Origin: Catenulispora pinisilvae
Lineage (GTDB): Bacteria > Actinomycetota > Actinomycetes > Streptomycetales > Catenulisporaceae
Direction: 5' to 3'
Length of the DNA stretch: 64,000 bases
Assembly: GCF_015356865.1 (NCBI RefSeq)
Contig: NZ_JAAFZA010000002.1
Coordinates: 62,001-126,000, forward strand
The notes under the pieces were generated by a model. The model was not told where the DNA came from and searched no databases. It worked only from the letters and a program-made list of their open reading frames with translations. Within the stretch, counting starts at the first letter, position 1. Each line of letters starts with the position of its first letter. Below are positions 28,070-38,610 of the stretch, piece after piece. A program made the translations under genes and the position numbers.

Positions 28070-28806
28070 GGGTTCAACACCATCTACCTACCGGCTGAAC
28101 GCACCGGCCTACTGTTTCCGCGAGGCCGCTTGATACGACCTGTTGCGGGGATCTCGGACGTGTGACCGGAAATCACCTTCCCATCCGCGACTGACTTGCC
28201 AACCCGGGCCCGACCTGCGCTCGGGCGATCCTGATGGTGTTCGCTCCTCTTTTCTTCGTGTCCTACCAAACGGGGTACTGCTTCTTCACCTGCGGTACTG
28301 CTTACTACCTACTGCATTTTCGCTACTGCCCGGCAGCCCCGGGCCTCATTCGGCCCGGCCGTCGGCTCCGGCGCGCCAATACCGCTGGCCCCGGAACCCC
28401 ATTGCCGTCCTGCCACTACTGCTCGCGCCAGTTCGTGTCTGCCGCGCTTCCTCGCCTGCTGTGGTTACGACAGGAACACTACCCACGCGACATGCTCATG
28501 TCTACACCCACCGCGATAGATTTTCGCTAACCGATGCCGGAGGTGTCCTTCCCCCCAAGCCTCCAACGCGTCGCCTGCTGCCGAACCACGGCCTGCCGCA
28601 TATGGTCTGAGCAGGCACGATGGCAGCCTCGGGAGCCCCTGGGCGCGGTCCGACAGTTCCGCCGATCCGCCACGCCAGACGTCCGGATCGGATAGGCCGA
28701 TCCGGTGACACGCAGCCGACACAGCCTGGACATGGCCGATTCAGATCCCCTGCGAGGCCGTTCTAATGCGATTGCCCGCTGGCTGCGGTAAGCCAGTTCA
28801 TCTGGC
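28070..28806. other. Gene-free region with repeated TACTG words
   Basis: No gene is recognised over 700 bases. In an AT-richer stretch TACTG recurs at 28276, 28296, 28310 and 28324 (spacings 20, 14, 14), with further copies near 28107 and 28407. This could be a multi-site operator or decayed iterons. Confidence 0.4.
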
Positions 28807-29674
28807 CTAGAAGAACAGGTACGCGGCACCGAACTCGGTGCCGGTTTCGGTGAGCAGGTCGACGGCGGCGGGGAAGTGCCGGCCGGCGGTGGGAATCCAG
28901 ATGAGCATCTCCCGGGCCTCATCGTGAGCCAGGCTGCGCGGCGAGCCGGCGAGTCGGCGGGTCCGGTAGTCCAGGATCCACGTTTCCCAGGCGGTTTCGG
29001 CGCTCTCCGTGGAGATCTTGCCGAGCAACCAGCCGACGGTGCTGGCCCAGTCCTTGCGTTCGTCTTCGCTCGCCAAGCTGATGAAGACAGAGATCAGGCG
29101 GGCGATCAGCTCGTCATGTGCGGGCGCGCCCACTGCGATGTTCGCGACGGTCTCGACCACCGCCTTGCGCATCTTGCCTTCCAAACCTGCAAACGCGTCG
29201 GTGAAACACGGCTCGAGGAAACCGATCACTCGGCCGTTCCACGCCGGATGGGTGAGGAAGCCTTGCCACGCAGCCTCGGCTCGATGGTGATTGGGATCGT
29301 CGGCCTGGCTCCAGTCGAAGCCCGGAACGATGTGCGCCGCTGTCCACGGCTCATCCATCGCGCACAGCAACGCGAGCGAGCGCCTAGCGACGGCGAGAAC
29401 GGCCAGGCGGTCCACGAAGTCGATGTCGAGCAATTCTTCGAGCGGTTCGCGTAGAGCGGGAGGGAAGACCGCTCCAGGCGTCACGGTCAGCGTGCCATTG
29501 TTGTGCGGCGATCTGGATGAAGGTGACGGTCAGGCTTCCGATCCAGTGGTAGCGAGCGGACCAGACGAAGAGCCGTTCCTCCGAAGCCTCGATCTCAGGC
29601 AGACCCGCTCCGTCGCGTGCGCGTGCCGCGCCCCACAAGGTGGTGGCGAGTTGTTGGCAACGATCGAGTGTCAC
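28807..29674 (-). pseudogene. DUF4020-containing C-terminal fragment of a defence-type gene, frameshifted
   Basis: The downstream frame (225 codons) resembles DUF4020: FDWSQADDPNHHRAEAAWQG, FLEPCFTDAFAGL, then DWASTVGWLLGKIS and ETWILDYRTRRLAGSPRSL with WIPTAGRHFPAAVDLLTETG at the end. Upstream, in another frame, ARYHWIGSLTVTFIQIAAQQ is the preceding part; the two join if one base is lost near 29470. DUF4020 is mostly found at the C-terminus of SIR2-domain and STAND-type antiphage proteins. The N-terminal domains are missing: the reading frame ends 28 bases short of the insertion sequence at 29703, which may have cut it. Confidence 0.62.
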
Positions 29675-29702
29675 CGTAATGATGTCCTGCCGACCTGTAA
29701 CG

Positions 29703-30778
<1,076 letters not shown>

Positions 30779-30841
30779 GTCCGCATTACGTGTCGCGCAG
30801 CCGGGACCGCGCCCACGCGTGAGTGGAGAAGGAGAGGGAGT

Positions 30842-30939
30842 GTCCCGTGGCGCGCCTTCTCCAGGCGCGTCTCCAGGCGCGCCGCGCGCCACGGGACGAT
30901 CAGGTGTGGCCGGGCCCCGGCGCTGTTCGGGGCCCGGCC
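30842..30939. repeat. Two adjacent hairpins and a 12-bp tandem repeat
   Basis: GTCCCGTGGCGCGC (30842-30855) pairs with GCGCGCCACGGGAC (30884-30897). Between them TCTCCAGGCGCG is duplicated exactly (30858-30869, 30870-30881). A second hairpin follows: GGCCGGGCCCCG (30908-30919) with its complement (30928-30939). After it a short frame ends VQTVTIKKGARSTAKFVLLK at 31026, a possible stub of a lost gene. Together they probably form a terminator region. Confidence 0.55.
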
Positions 30940-31126
30940 GGTGTGCGTGGCGAGCCGGCAGGTGCAGACCGTCACGATCAAGAAGGGGGCGAGGAGCACG
31001 GCGAAGTTCGTGCTGCTGAAGGACTGACGGTGACCGGCAGTCCGATCGCCGAGTAGGCGCCCCGGAGGCGGGATCGCGCGAATGCGCGGTTCCGCACTCT
31101 GTGCTTCGCGCCGGAAATCAGTTCCC

Positions 31127-31142
31127 TGAGGACCGGTCCTCA
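31127..31142. promoter_or_regulatory. TGAGGACCGGTCCTCA palindrome upstream of the beta-propeller gene
   Basis: A perfect 16-base palindrome 58 bases before ATG 31201. The same AGGACCGGTCCT core recurs at 40736-40747 and 63123-63134, in front of the caspase/STAND arms and the Hsp70 arm. GCTACC follows 10 bases after it here and GCYACC 20-21 bases after it at the other two sites. Likely a shared regulator site. Confidence 0.6.
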
Positions 31143-31200
31143 CGCCGGGTGGCTACCCTCCCCAGCAAGGGCCGGGGCAGCAGAGAAGGCGAGACGTTCC

Positions 31201-32670
31201 ATGGCGGATCCCGACATGGCCGAACAACCTCCGCGGTTGGACGGCGCACCGGGCCCGGACCACGCGCCGGACTCGGACGACACCCCGGACTGGGACGACA
31301 CGCCGGACCTGGACGACACCCCGGACCCGGACGACACCCCGGACTGGGACGACACCCCGGACTCGGACGGCAAGCGCCGCCGGACGGTTCTCGACCACAT
31401 CAGGTCCGGCGTCTACGTGCTCCTTGGGATCGCGATGGTTGTGCTCTTCGCGCACGGACTGCTCGCGCTCGTCGAGCAGTCCACGTACACGCCGGGCACC
31501 GACGGCATCGCCCCCGCCTGGAGCAAGCCCACGCTCGGAGCCGCCGTCCGGGGAACCTGGGTCTACAGAGACGACCTCATCGTGGCCACTCCGAGCGCCG
31601 TGACCGCCTATCGGGCCGCGAACGGCGACCAGGACTGGACCTGGCCCGTGCCGGCCGGCAAGACGATCTGCCTGATGAGTCAGAGCGCTTCGACGCCGCG
31701 CGGAGCCGTCATCTACGGCACCGGCCAGAACTGCGGGAACCTCCAGGTCATCGACCTGGCCACCGGCAATCAGGTCTGGTCCGGCCCGGTCGATCTCACG
31801 GACTCCAAGGGTTTCAGCCCCAGCATCGGCACGGCCGGCCTGTCCATCAAGGGCTCTTACGTGCTAGCGCCCTATGGGGACAAGGACGTGGTCGCCATCG
31901 ACGTGACCACCCATCGGCCGGTCTGGAACACCGAACAGAACCCGCCCGACTACAACTGCCCCTCGAATCGCGCGGTACTGGTGGGCACCGAGGCCTTCTA
32001 CGCGGCCAGGTTCTGCGGGCGCGACAACAGCACCCAGATCTGGCGCCGCGACACCACCTCAGCAACCCCGGCGACCGCGATGAGCCTGCCGGGCGCCTGC
32101 ACCGACCCCGATCTGCTCGCGGTCGGAAGCGATCTGATGGTGGTTTGCTCCGGCACCGGTGACGATGCGGCCCTTTACCTCGCGCTCCCGAGCTCCTCGT
32201 CCTTCATCAGGCTGAACGTTGCGAAGCCCGACTCGTGGCGGATCATGACTGACGCCTTCCCGGACTCAGGGCAGTTCACGCTCACGAACATCCCCTTCCA
32301 CGGCGACACGCTCTACATCCCCGAATTGACGGACCAACACCAGACCGACGCGATCACCGCGGTCGACCTCAGGAACGGAAAAACGCTGTGGTCCAAACCG
32401 GCCGGCCATAAGAAGGTCCAGGGGCTGCCCGGGGCCACAAGCACCGGAGCGCTCCTCGGATACCTGAAGGACTACGACGAATATGCGATCACGACAATGG
32501 CCGCCTCGTCCGGGACCCAGTCCTCCGAGACGAGCTTCGACATCAGCACGCAGGAGTTGCCGAACACCTATGTGCTGGTAGCCGGCTACCTCATCGGCGT
32601 CGTCGACGACCCCGTGTCGCAGGGACCACAAGCCAACAACCACCAGCTGGTCGCCTACCGCCTGAGCTGA
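31201..32670 (+). CDS. Membrane-anchored PQQ-like beta-propeller protein
   Basis: The 489-residue protein has an acidic, disordered N-terminus with five DDTPDx hexads (residues 26-55, an 18-bp DNA repeat at 31276-31365), a basic stop (GKRRRTV), one membrane helix (about 70-90, VYVLLGIAMVVLFAHGLLAL) and an extracellular domain with PQQ/YVTN-like repeats (TAYRAANGDQDWTWPVPAGK, QVIDLATGNQVWSGP, TAVDLRNGKTLWSKPAG). No PQQ-binding active site is evident, so it is probably a binding or sensing propeller. It shares an upstream palindrome with the conflict-system operons. Confidence 0.78.
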   Translation: MADPDMAEQPPRLDGAPGPDHAPDSDDTPDWDDTPDLDDTPDPDDTPDWDDTPDSDGKRRRTVLDHIRSGVYVLLGIAMVVLFAHGLLALVEQSTYTPGTDGIAPAWSKPTLGAAVRGTWVYRDDLIVATPSAVTAYRAANGDQDWTWPVPAGKTICLMSQSASTPRGAVIYGTGQNCGNLQVIDLATGNQVWSGPVDLTDSKGFSPSIGTAGLSIKGSYVLAPYGDKDVVAIDVTTHRPVWNTEQNPPDYNCPSNRAVLVGTEAFYAARFCGRDNSTQIWRRDTTSATPATAMSLPGACTDPDLLAVGSDLMVVCSGTGDDAALYLALPSSSSFIRLNVAKPDSWRIMTDAFPDSGQFTLTNIPFHGDTLYIPELTDQHQTDAITAVDLRNGKTLWSKPAGHKKVQGLPGATSTGALLGYLKDYDEYAITTMAASSGTQSSETSFDISTQELPNTYVLVAGYLIGVVDDPVSQGPQANNHQLVAYRLS

Positions 32671-32805
32671 GCCCCGGCGGCGGCAGCCGCCGGTACGGCC
32701 AAGAACGCGGCGATGTTCAGAACTCAGTGCTCCAGCTGGAAGACGTAGGTGACGCCGAGCGAACGGCCTGTGGTTGGCAGCCTCCGCACACGATCAGGGC
32801 GCCGG

Positions 32806-33249
32806 TCAGGACAGGGACACCGCGACGCGGAAGGCTCGGCCGACAAACTTGGGCGCCCTGACTCCTAGGGTGGTGTCGGTGATCAGCGCGTACGGCATGG
32901 AGTCCGGGGACGCGGTGGTCGGGTACAGGTCCAGCGGCCTGTACTGCCGCACCCACGGACGGACCAGGTTCTGCGGGTCGCGGGAGATCAGAAAGATGTT
33001 CTCCAGGCCCTGCCCGCCAGGTCCGATGCCGGTGTTGGTGCCGTAGTAGGTGATGGGCAGGAAGCCGGGGACGGTGGCGCCGTTGGAGGGGACCAGGGCG
33101 GTACCGGTGTCGGTGATGGTGGCGGTCATGATCGGCGTGATGCCGTCGGCCGCCAGCCCCACCGTGGCATCGACCCAGCCCAGCAGTGTCTCGCCGCCGG
33201 CCGCGGTGCCACGCCAGACCTTGTACAGCGTCGGCTGCGCGCCTTCCGG
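32806..33249 (-). pseudogene. C-terminal fragment of an unrecognised beta-rich protein
   Basis: The last 148 codons of this frame look like real protein (LYKVWRGTAAGGETLLGWVD, FLPITYYGTNTGIGPGGQG, ISRDPQNLVRPWVRQYRPLD, ending FVGRAFRVAVSLS). Upstream the same frame is Arg/Ser-rich and opposes an integrase fragment. The beta-rich Gly/Thr content suggests a structural or surface protein, but no family is recognised. Confidence 0.45.
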
Positions 33250-33619
33250 GCCGGAAGAACTCGCCTCCGTCGAGGTCGGCGACGTGACCCTACCGAAGAA
33301 GGGATGGGGCAACGTCATCGTCCACGACCCAACCCCGGAGGTCGGCAAGCAGTGGACCGACAGCGGCGAGCGACGCGACGAACGGCCGGGAATGAAGGGG
33401 CGGGCAGTCGGCACCACCCGGATCGTCCCGTTCCCGCCGGCGCTGGTAGAGATCCTGCGCGCGCACATCGAACGCGAAGAACTCAAGGAAGACGACCTCC
33501 TCTTCCAGGGTGAAGGCGGGGCCCCGTTGGCCAGCGTCGTGTGCCGCCGGGCACTGGACCGGGCCCGCGAGGCCGTACTGACCGAACGCCAGCACAAGTC
33601 GCCAGTGCTCAAGCGCGTA
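33245..33619 (+). pseudogene. Tyrosine-recombinase catalytic-domain fragment
   Basis: About 125 codons match actinobacterial site-specific recombinases: SGPEELASVEVGDVTLPKKG (around the first catalytic Arg region), GTTRIVPFPPALVEILRAHI, LLFQGEGGAPLASVVCRRAL, ending KSPVLKRV. The next expected part, with H-x-x-R and the nucleophile Tyr, is missing. It is distinct from the integrase piece at 12.7 kb. Confidence 0.75.
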
Positions 33620-33691
33620 CGACACCCGCACACAGAGCACGGTGCGGCCGGTCCTGGCAAGCCCTTCGAGCTTCGCACATGTCAACCAGCG

Positions 33692-33922
33692 TCACTCCGC
33701 GAGTCCCCAGCGCCGCTGGTAGGCAGCGCGTAGGCCGCCCGGCGGAACGTGCCCGGCCACGGAGTGGAGATGGACCTCGTTGCAGTAGCCGATCCACGTC
33801 TCGACATCCGCGAACACCGAGGCCCGATCCGGCCAAGCCGCTCTCCCGATCTCCGCCTTCATGGACGCGAACCAACTCTTGGCCGCAGCGCTATCCAGGC
33901 AGGATCCAGTTCGGGATTGGCC
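33692..33922 (-). pseudogene. IS3-type transposase C-terminal fragment
   Basis: CLDSAAAKSWFASMKAEIGR is the IS3 OrfB motif normally read D-N-A-x-A-E-S-F-F, here with Lys in place of the catalytic Glu, followed by VETWIGYCNEVHLHSVAGHV and PPGGLRAAYQRR, the family's C-terminus. The upstream half is gone. Confidence 0.68.
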
Positions 33923-34151
33923 TGCCCGCACGTCTCGACGCCGCGTGTCGCCCTTGATGCAATTCCCCGCCGAGTACCATGATCGCGTCACGTAATTCCC
34001 GCTGGGATCGGCCGGCCGCCCGACCCCACCAAGGTCACGGCATGGCACTACACGCACCGACGACGCCACGGCGCTCCGTTCTCCACCCAGACCGCTCGGA
34101 TTCACAGAAGACAACGCCTCGGGGGCTGTTCAACGAATACCAACCCGCGAC

Positions 34152-34286
34152 ATGAAGGCCCACGCCAGCACTGATGTCAGCGTTTCCGACCAGGACAGGC
34201 ACGTCAAGGTGGTCGCCTGGTACGACAACGGATGGGGTTTGTCGAACCGCGTGGTCGACACGCCGGAACTCCTCACGGGCGGTTGA
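34152..34286 (+). pseudogene. C-terminal fragment of glyceraldehyde-3-phosphate dehydrogenase
   Basis: The last 31 codons read HVKVVAWYDNGWGLSNRVVD then TPELLTGG and stop, which is the C-terminus of GAPDH (normally VKVVSWYDNEWGYSNRVVD). The sequence just before it, GLFNEYQPAT in another frame, resembles the C-terminus of the transposase type at 29.7 kb, so an insertion sequence end abuts the stump. Confidence 0.78.
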
Positions 34287-34304
34287 CCCTCAATCAGGAC
34301 TCGA

Positions 34305-34820
34305 TCAAAAGCCGTGGTGGCCGACGCCGGCATCCCCGCCGCCACTGTGACCTCCGGAATCGTGCCCGCCGCCGTGATGATGGTGGTGATGGCTGCCGTC
34401 CCCGCTCGAGCCGTTATCCGTCCACAACACGCCGGACCCGCGGTTGGAAGAGGTGCCGCGGCGCTCGGCGTTCGCTTGCCCGACGAGGTACGCCACCACG
34501 AACCCGATGAGACTGACCACCGCGAAGCTGATCCCCGCTATGACACCGACATTCGACGAGGACGACGTCGACTGATTCAACGGCAGATTCCCAAATGTGT
34601 CGGACGAATCCGTCGGAGACGGATCCAGCGGATCCCACCCGCCGGAATTCCCTCCGTCCGTATCAGCCGCCACCGGAAACCCCACGGCCGCAGCCCTGGG
34701 AAGCACCGCGGAGTCGATGCTCCAATGCGGAGGGTCCGCCGCCGCGTGCGCCGCTCCGGAAAAGGCCAAGGCCACGACGGCCAGCGCCATCGCTGCGGCG
34801 CTATGACGAAACTTCGACAT
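34305..34820 (-). CDS. Small secreted/membrane protein with His-rich tail
   Basis: The 171-residue protein has a signal peptide (AMALAVVALAFSGAAHA, cleavage near residue 27), a Ser/Asp/Gly-rich extracytoplasmic stretch, one membrane helix at about 91-113 (VGVIAGISFAVVSLIGFVVA), a basic patch (AERRG) and a Gly/His tail with six consecutive His (144-149) and four more. The tail should be cytoplasmic and could bind Ni or Zn. GGGGTACGGGG precedes ATG 34820. No family is recognised; Gly/His tails are often metal stores. Confidence 0.65.
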   Translation of the reverse strand: MSKFRHSAAAMALAVVALAFSGAAHAAADPPHWSIDSAVLPRAAAVGFPVAADTDGGNSGGWDPLDPSPTDSSDTFGNLPLNQSTSSSSNVGVIAGISFAVVSLIGFVVAYLVGQANAERRGTSSNRGSGVLWTDNGSSGDGSHHHHHHGGGHDSGGHSGGGDAGVGHHGF

Positions 34821-34846
34821 CCCCGTACCCCCATGTCATCGTTGGA

Positions 34847-35223
34847 TGATGGCGAGGACACGCTACCCGGAGGCGTGCTTCCTAATCGGCGCACGGCATA
34901 TCAGTGCACGACCATCCAGCTCAGCACCGACGTCGACCGCAGCCACACGATCGTGCACAGCGCGACCAGCACCGCGACGCTTCACCCCAGCACGCGCCGG
35001 AACAGCAGGCCCTCCGCGCCGACCTCGCCCGCCGCGGTGGCGGTGGCGATGGCGATGGCGATGGCGAAATCATCTTGCCCAGGACGCCTGTGTGACTCTG
35101 TTGCCCGTTGTGATGCTACGCGGCGGGGTCGAGTTCGAGGCTGTCCTTGCCGAGAACCTCGTCCGCGCTGGTCAGGTGCTATGTCCAGACGGCGGCGGGT
35201 TGCCGGTGGGATCGTGAGTTCTT
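34847..35223. other. Gene-free region left of a transposase pseudogene
   Basis: No gene is seen. A short GGCGAT/GGCGGT repeat run lies near 35035-35065. The right half probably contains the left end of the next insertion sequence. Confidence 0.35.
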
Positions 35224-36316
35224 GTGCACCTGCGCTTCGCCTACGTCCTGACCGTCCGTATTGTCCCCGCGCTTGGACTGTGGCGGCGCGGCGACAATCA
35301 CAAGACCATCGAGATACTGCTTCTACGCCACCAACTCGCCGTCTTGCAGCGGCAACTCGCCGCCACAGGAAGACGTCCGCGGCCTGACTGGGCGGATCGC
35401 GCGATCATCGCGTTGCTGGTCGTTCTGGTGCCCAAGGCGCGTCGTGCTGGATTGCGGCTGTTCACCACCCTGGACACGATCCTGCGCTGGCATCGCGACC
35501 TGCTGCGCCGCCGCTGGGCGAAGAAGTCCCGCTCGAAGAACAGCCGCCCGGCCACGCACCGGAACATCAAGGCCCTGGTTCTGCGCCTGGCCCGCCAGAA
35601 TCCTGCCTGGGGCTGTGGGCAGATCCACGGCGAGCTGGCCGGACTGGGCATCACCATCGCCGCCTCCGCCGTCTGGGAAATCCTCAAGACCGCTGGCGTC
35701 GACCCGGCGCCCCGACGCAGTTCGATCACCTGGACAAGCCTCCTGCGATCCCAAGCCGAAGGCATCGTGGCCTGCGACTTCCTCACCGCCGATCTCCTGG
35801 GCGACACAAAGGTCTACGTCCTGGCCGTAATCGAGCATGCCACCCGCCGTATCCGCATCCTCGGCAGCACGCTCCATCCGACCGGCGAGTGGACCACGCA
35901 GATGGCCCGAAATATGGTCATGGACCTCGACGACGCAGCAGCCACGGTGAAGTTCCTGATCCGCGACCGCGGCTCCAACTTCACCGAAGCCTTCGACGCC
36001 GTCCTGGCCGATGCCGGCATCCGCACCGTGTTATGCAACGTGCGGACCCCGCGCATGAAACACGACCATGGAGCGCTGGATCGGCTCGGTCCGCCACGAA
36101 CTCCTGAACCGCACCCTGATTTGGAACCACGAACATCTCCGCCAGATCCTGCACACTTACGAACTCCACCACAACAGCCACCGGCCGCACACGAGCCTGT
36201 CCCAGGCCGCCCCGCTCAAGCCGCTGCCGCCGAACGTCACCGACCTCGACGCCTTCCGAATCCGACGAACCCGCCGCGCGGGCGGCGTCATCAACGAATG
36301 GCGGCCGGCTGCTTGA
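35224..36316 (+). pseudogene. Near-intact DDE transposase with one frameshift
   Basis: Up to 36057 the frame is complete: HTH side (IEILLLRHQLAVLQRQLAAT, RNIKALVLRLARQNPAWGCG), then the core (FLTADLLGDTKVYVLAVIEH; LIRDRGSNFTEAFDAVLADA). At 36058-36060 AAA replaces AA; removing one A gives PRMNTTMERWIGSVRHELLN and restores the catalytic Glu and the rest up to the stop at 36316 (HHNSHRPHTSLSQAAP). All other catalytic positions are retained, so this is the youngest copy of this family in the window. The first Asp is in CDFLTAD. Confidence 0.85.
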
Positions 36317-36373
36317 TCAGTCCGCAACCGCACCGACGACGGACGACGAATGCCGCCACGCCAACCACACCAC

Positions 36374-36407
36374 GGCCTCGGCGCCCATGGGTGCTCACGC
36401 CGAGGCC
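36374..36407. terminator. Hairpin between the transposase and the membrane-protein gene
   Basis: GGCCTCGGCG (36374-36383) pairs with CGCCGAGGCC (36398-36407) over a 14-base loop. It lies 19 bases beyond the stop of the minus-strand gene ending at 36427 and probably terminates that operon. Confidence 0.65.
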
Positions 36408-36426
36408 GGCTTCCCTGGTCCCCGCC

Positions 36427-38601
36427 CTACTGCGCATGCGGCAGCGCGCTGAGCTCTGACAACACAGGCTCAAACTGACGTTTGACCATACGCAACGGAT
36501 ACCACGCCCTTCTACTGTGCGCAGCCGTCGGGTCGAAGCGTATGAATGCCGGCGTCTTCTCGCCATCGAAAACGACGATCCCCTTAAGAGGGAAATCCCA
36601 GTTCGAATTATCCTTGCCGCCGCGCAACATTATCTTCCATCGTGAGGTAGGGCGTGGTCTGGACAGCGGTGGGAAGTCGGGCAGATTGGGCAGGGCCGGC
36701 CACCCCCCGCCTTCGGCGGCTCGACGTTCAGCGTATTCGGCGCTCACGGCAGCGCGGAACGCGTCATAGCCCGCCGGCCCGCAGTATACGAGCAGGACCA
36801 GGCGTCGCAGATCCAGGACGCGGACCGCCTCGGTGTATTCCCAGAGCGTGCCCGGGCCGGTTCCGGCGGACATCGCGACCACGTGGGCGCTGCGAATCAA
36901 CCCGCTCACCACACCCTGCCAGCCATCGCGTGGCAGGTAGCCGCGTGCGGCTCCGGGGAGCGGGAGGTCCTCTTCGGGTTGGCCGACGGCGACGACCTGC
37001 CCGATACCCGCGAAACGGCGCACCAGGGACTCCTCCTGAGTCAGCCAGGGCGTGAAGAACATGGCCTCTCCGGTGTTCCAGGGAAACACTGACCGCGGGA
37101 CTGACATCACCTTGTCCTCCGAGAACGACCGCAGATAGAGCACGTAGCGCGCATAGATGAGCTTTGCGAAAGAACCGATGATCTTGACGGTGTGCCGCTT
37201 TCCACGCGCGATCAGCATAAGGCCCTGCGAAAACACCCAGATGCCGATCATCATAATCGGGAATCCCGCGGCCTTGATCAGCCAGGTACCGGCCGCAGTG
37301 AAGTCAACGGCGCCATCAGCGCCGTTCTCATAACCCTGTCTCAGCAGCTCGTAGCCGGTCACCCCGACGCAGGTCCCGACTATCCGCAGCGTCCACCCGA
37401 CTCCGATCATCCACCGCCCTTTGACAGGATCCTGCTTGCCACGGAACGGTTGCCCGCCGTCACCCGACCCCGTACCTCGCCTGCGCCAGGGCTTGAACGG
37501 CGGCCGGATCGGCGGGAACGGCGGGACGGGAAACGCGGCGCTGCTCACCTCGCTGCCCGCCGCCGCTTCAAGTGTCTCGCCGAGGCGCTCCGTGCGGATA
37601 CACCGGTCGATGTAGAGCAGACCCTGGCTCAAGGGCGCCAGAGGTGCCCGCAAAATCGCAGCAACGACGGCTGCGATCAGGATGATGGTGACGGGGATGG
37701 CAAGGACTGCGACAGACAGGTGTGGCGCCTGACCGCCTTGCATGCTCGCGACAAACCCCGCCGGCAGGTCCCGCGCAGCGACGTTGCCGGCTCCGCCGGT
37801 GATCACTTCCGTCGCCGCCCTGCCGACCAGTCCGGGCAGCATGGCGATACCGAGAGTGCGCCACCAGACACCGCGGTCGAGGTGCCAAGATCGACGCATC
37901 GCAGCCTTCGGCGGCATGCCCTCCAAAACCGTCACCGGCGCGGCGTAGAACAGTCGGCCTCCCACATAGAGCGCTACGCCCGCACCCGGGATCAGCAACA
38001 GCAGGCCGAACGCCACAGCGGTTGAGCTGTCCAAGGCGGCGCCGAGCACGACGGCCGGCAGCGCGAAGCAGAAGAAGACTCCAAAGACAATCAGAACACT
38101 GAGGATCTGGGTGTTGAGCGTGCGCCGTACATGTGGTCGGGCATCCGCCCAAGCCTCGCGGGCGGTCAGCGGCTGGTTCCCGAGAACGGCACGATGGCCG
38201 AGGACAGTGATGCTCACGGCCGCAGTCACCGCAGAGCCGATGGCAACGCACGCCAAGGCGGGTACGACGAACACACTGGCCGCCAGGCAGATGTCGATCA
38301 GACGACCCGCGCTCATCGACTCGCCGTGCCCGGGCAGCAGTGACGTGATCAGCTTCCAGGCGACGAACCCGCATCCGCTGAGCACCGCCATGCTGCCGAG
38401 CACGACAACGAACAGCGGGCAGTACAGTGCCCAGAAGTAGCGTCGGAGGGTGACGAAGACGCCCTTGAGGATGTCGTTCGCATCGAGAGCCCGCAGGGGC
38501 ACAACCCCGGGTCGAGGCGCGCGTTCGGCCCAGGGCCACACCGGGACGTCGGCTCCCTGGCCTTCAGGCCCGGGACTCCACGGCCCCCCGTCGGTGGTCA
38601 T
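36427..38601 (-). CDS. Multi-pass membrane protein with C-terminal TIR-like/Rossmann domain
   Basis: The 724-residue protein has an N-terminal membrane domain (helices at about 57-80, 102-130, 165-190, 197-220, 295-318) of the type found in actinobacterial 'glycerophosphodiester phosphodiesterase membrane domain' proteins. A Pro-rich linker, two more helices (about 400-465) and a soluble C-terminal domain follow: RYVLYLRSFSEDK, EESLVRRFAGIGQVVAVGQP, then WQGVVSGLIRSAHVV and AGTGPGTLWEYTEAVR. That last pattern is seen in many bacterial membrane proteins and has a TIR- or nucleoside-transferase-like layout with a conserved Glu (E588). It follows DUF805 by 9 bases. A membrane-linked nucleotide-processing effector is plausible. 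Confidence 0.6.
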   Translation of the reverse strand: MTTDGGPWSPGPEGQGADVPVWPWAERAPRPGVVPLRALDANDILKGVFVTLRRYFWALYCPLFVVVLGSMAVLSGCGFVAWKLITSLLPGHGESMSAGRLIDICLAASVFVVPALACVAIGSAVTAAVSITVLGHRAVLGNQPLTAREAWADARPHVRRTLNTQILSVLIVFGVFFCFALPAVVLGAALDSSTAVAFGLLLLIPGAGVALYVGGRLFYAAPVTVLEGMPPKAAMRRSWHLDRGVWWRTLGIAMLPGLVGRAATEVITGGAGNVAARDLPAGFVASMQGGQAPHLSVAVLAIPVTIILIAAVVAAILRAPLAPLSQGLLYIDRCIRTERLGETLEAAAGSEVSSAAFPVPPFPPIRPPFKPWRRRGTGSGDGGQPFRGKQDPVKGRWMIGVGWTLRIVGTCVGVTGYELLRQGYENGADGAVDFTAAGTWLIKAAGFPIMMIGIWVFSQGLMLIARGKRHTVKIIGSFAKLIYARYVLYLRSFSEDKVMSVPRSVFPWNTGEAMFFTPWLTQEESLVRRFAGIGQVVAVGQPEEDLPLPGAARGYLPRDGWQGVVSGLIRSAHVVAMSAGTGPGTLWEYTEAVRVLDLRRLVLLVYCGPAGYDAFRAAVSAEYAERRAAEGGGWPALPNLPDFPPLSRPRPTSRWKIMLRGGKDNSNWDFPLKGIVVFDGEKTPAFIRFDPTAAHSRRAWYPLRMVKRQFEPVLSELSALPHAQ

Positions 38602-38610
38602 CGCACAGTC

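Noticed and set aside
36055-36080. Programmed ribosomal frameshift in the transposase
   Set aside because: The context ATGAAACACGACC lacks a canonical slippery heptamer (such as A6G), and the shift is inside the catalytic core rather than between two modules. A simple insertion or sequence error is more likely.
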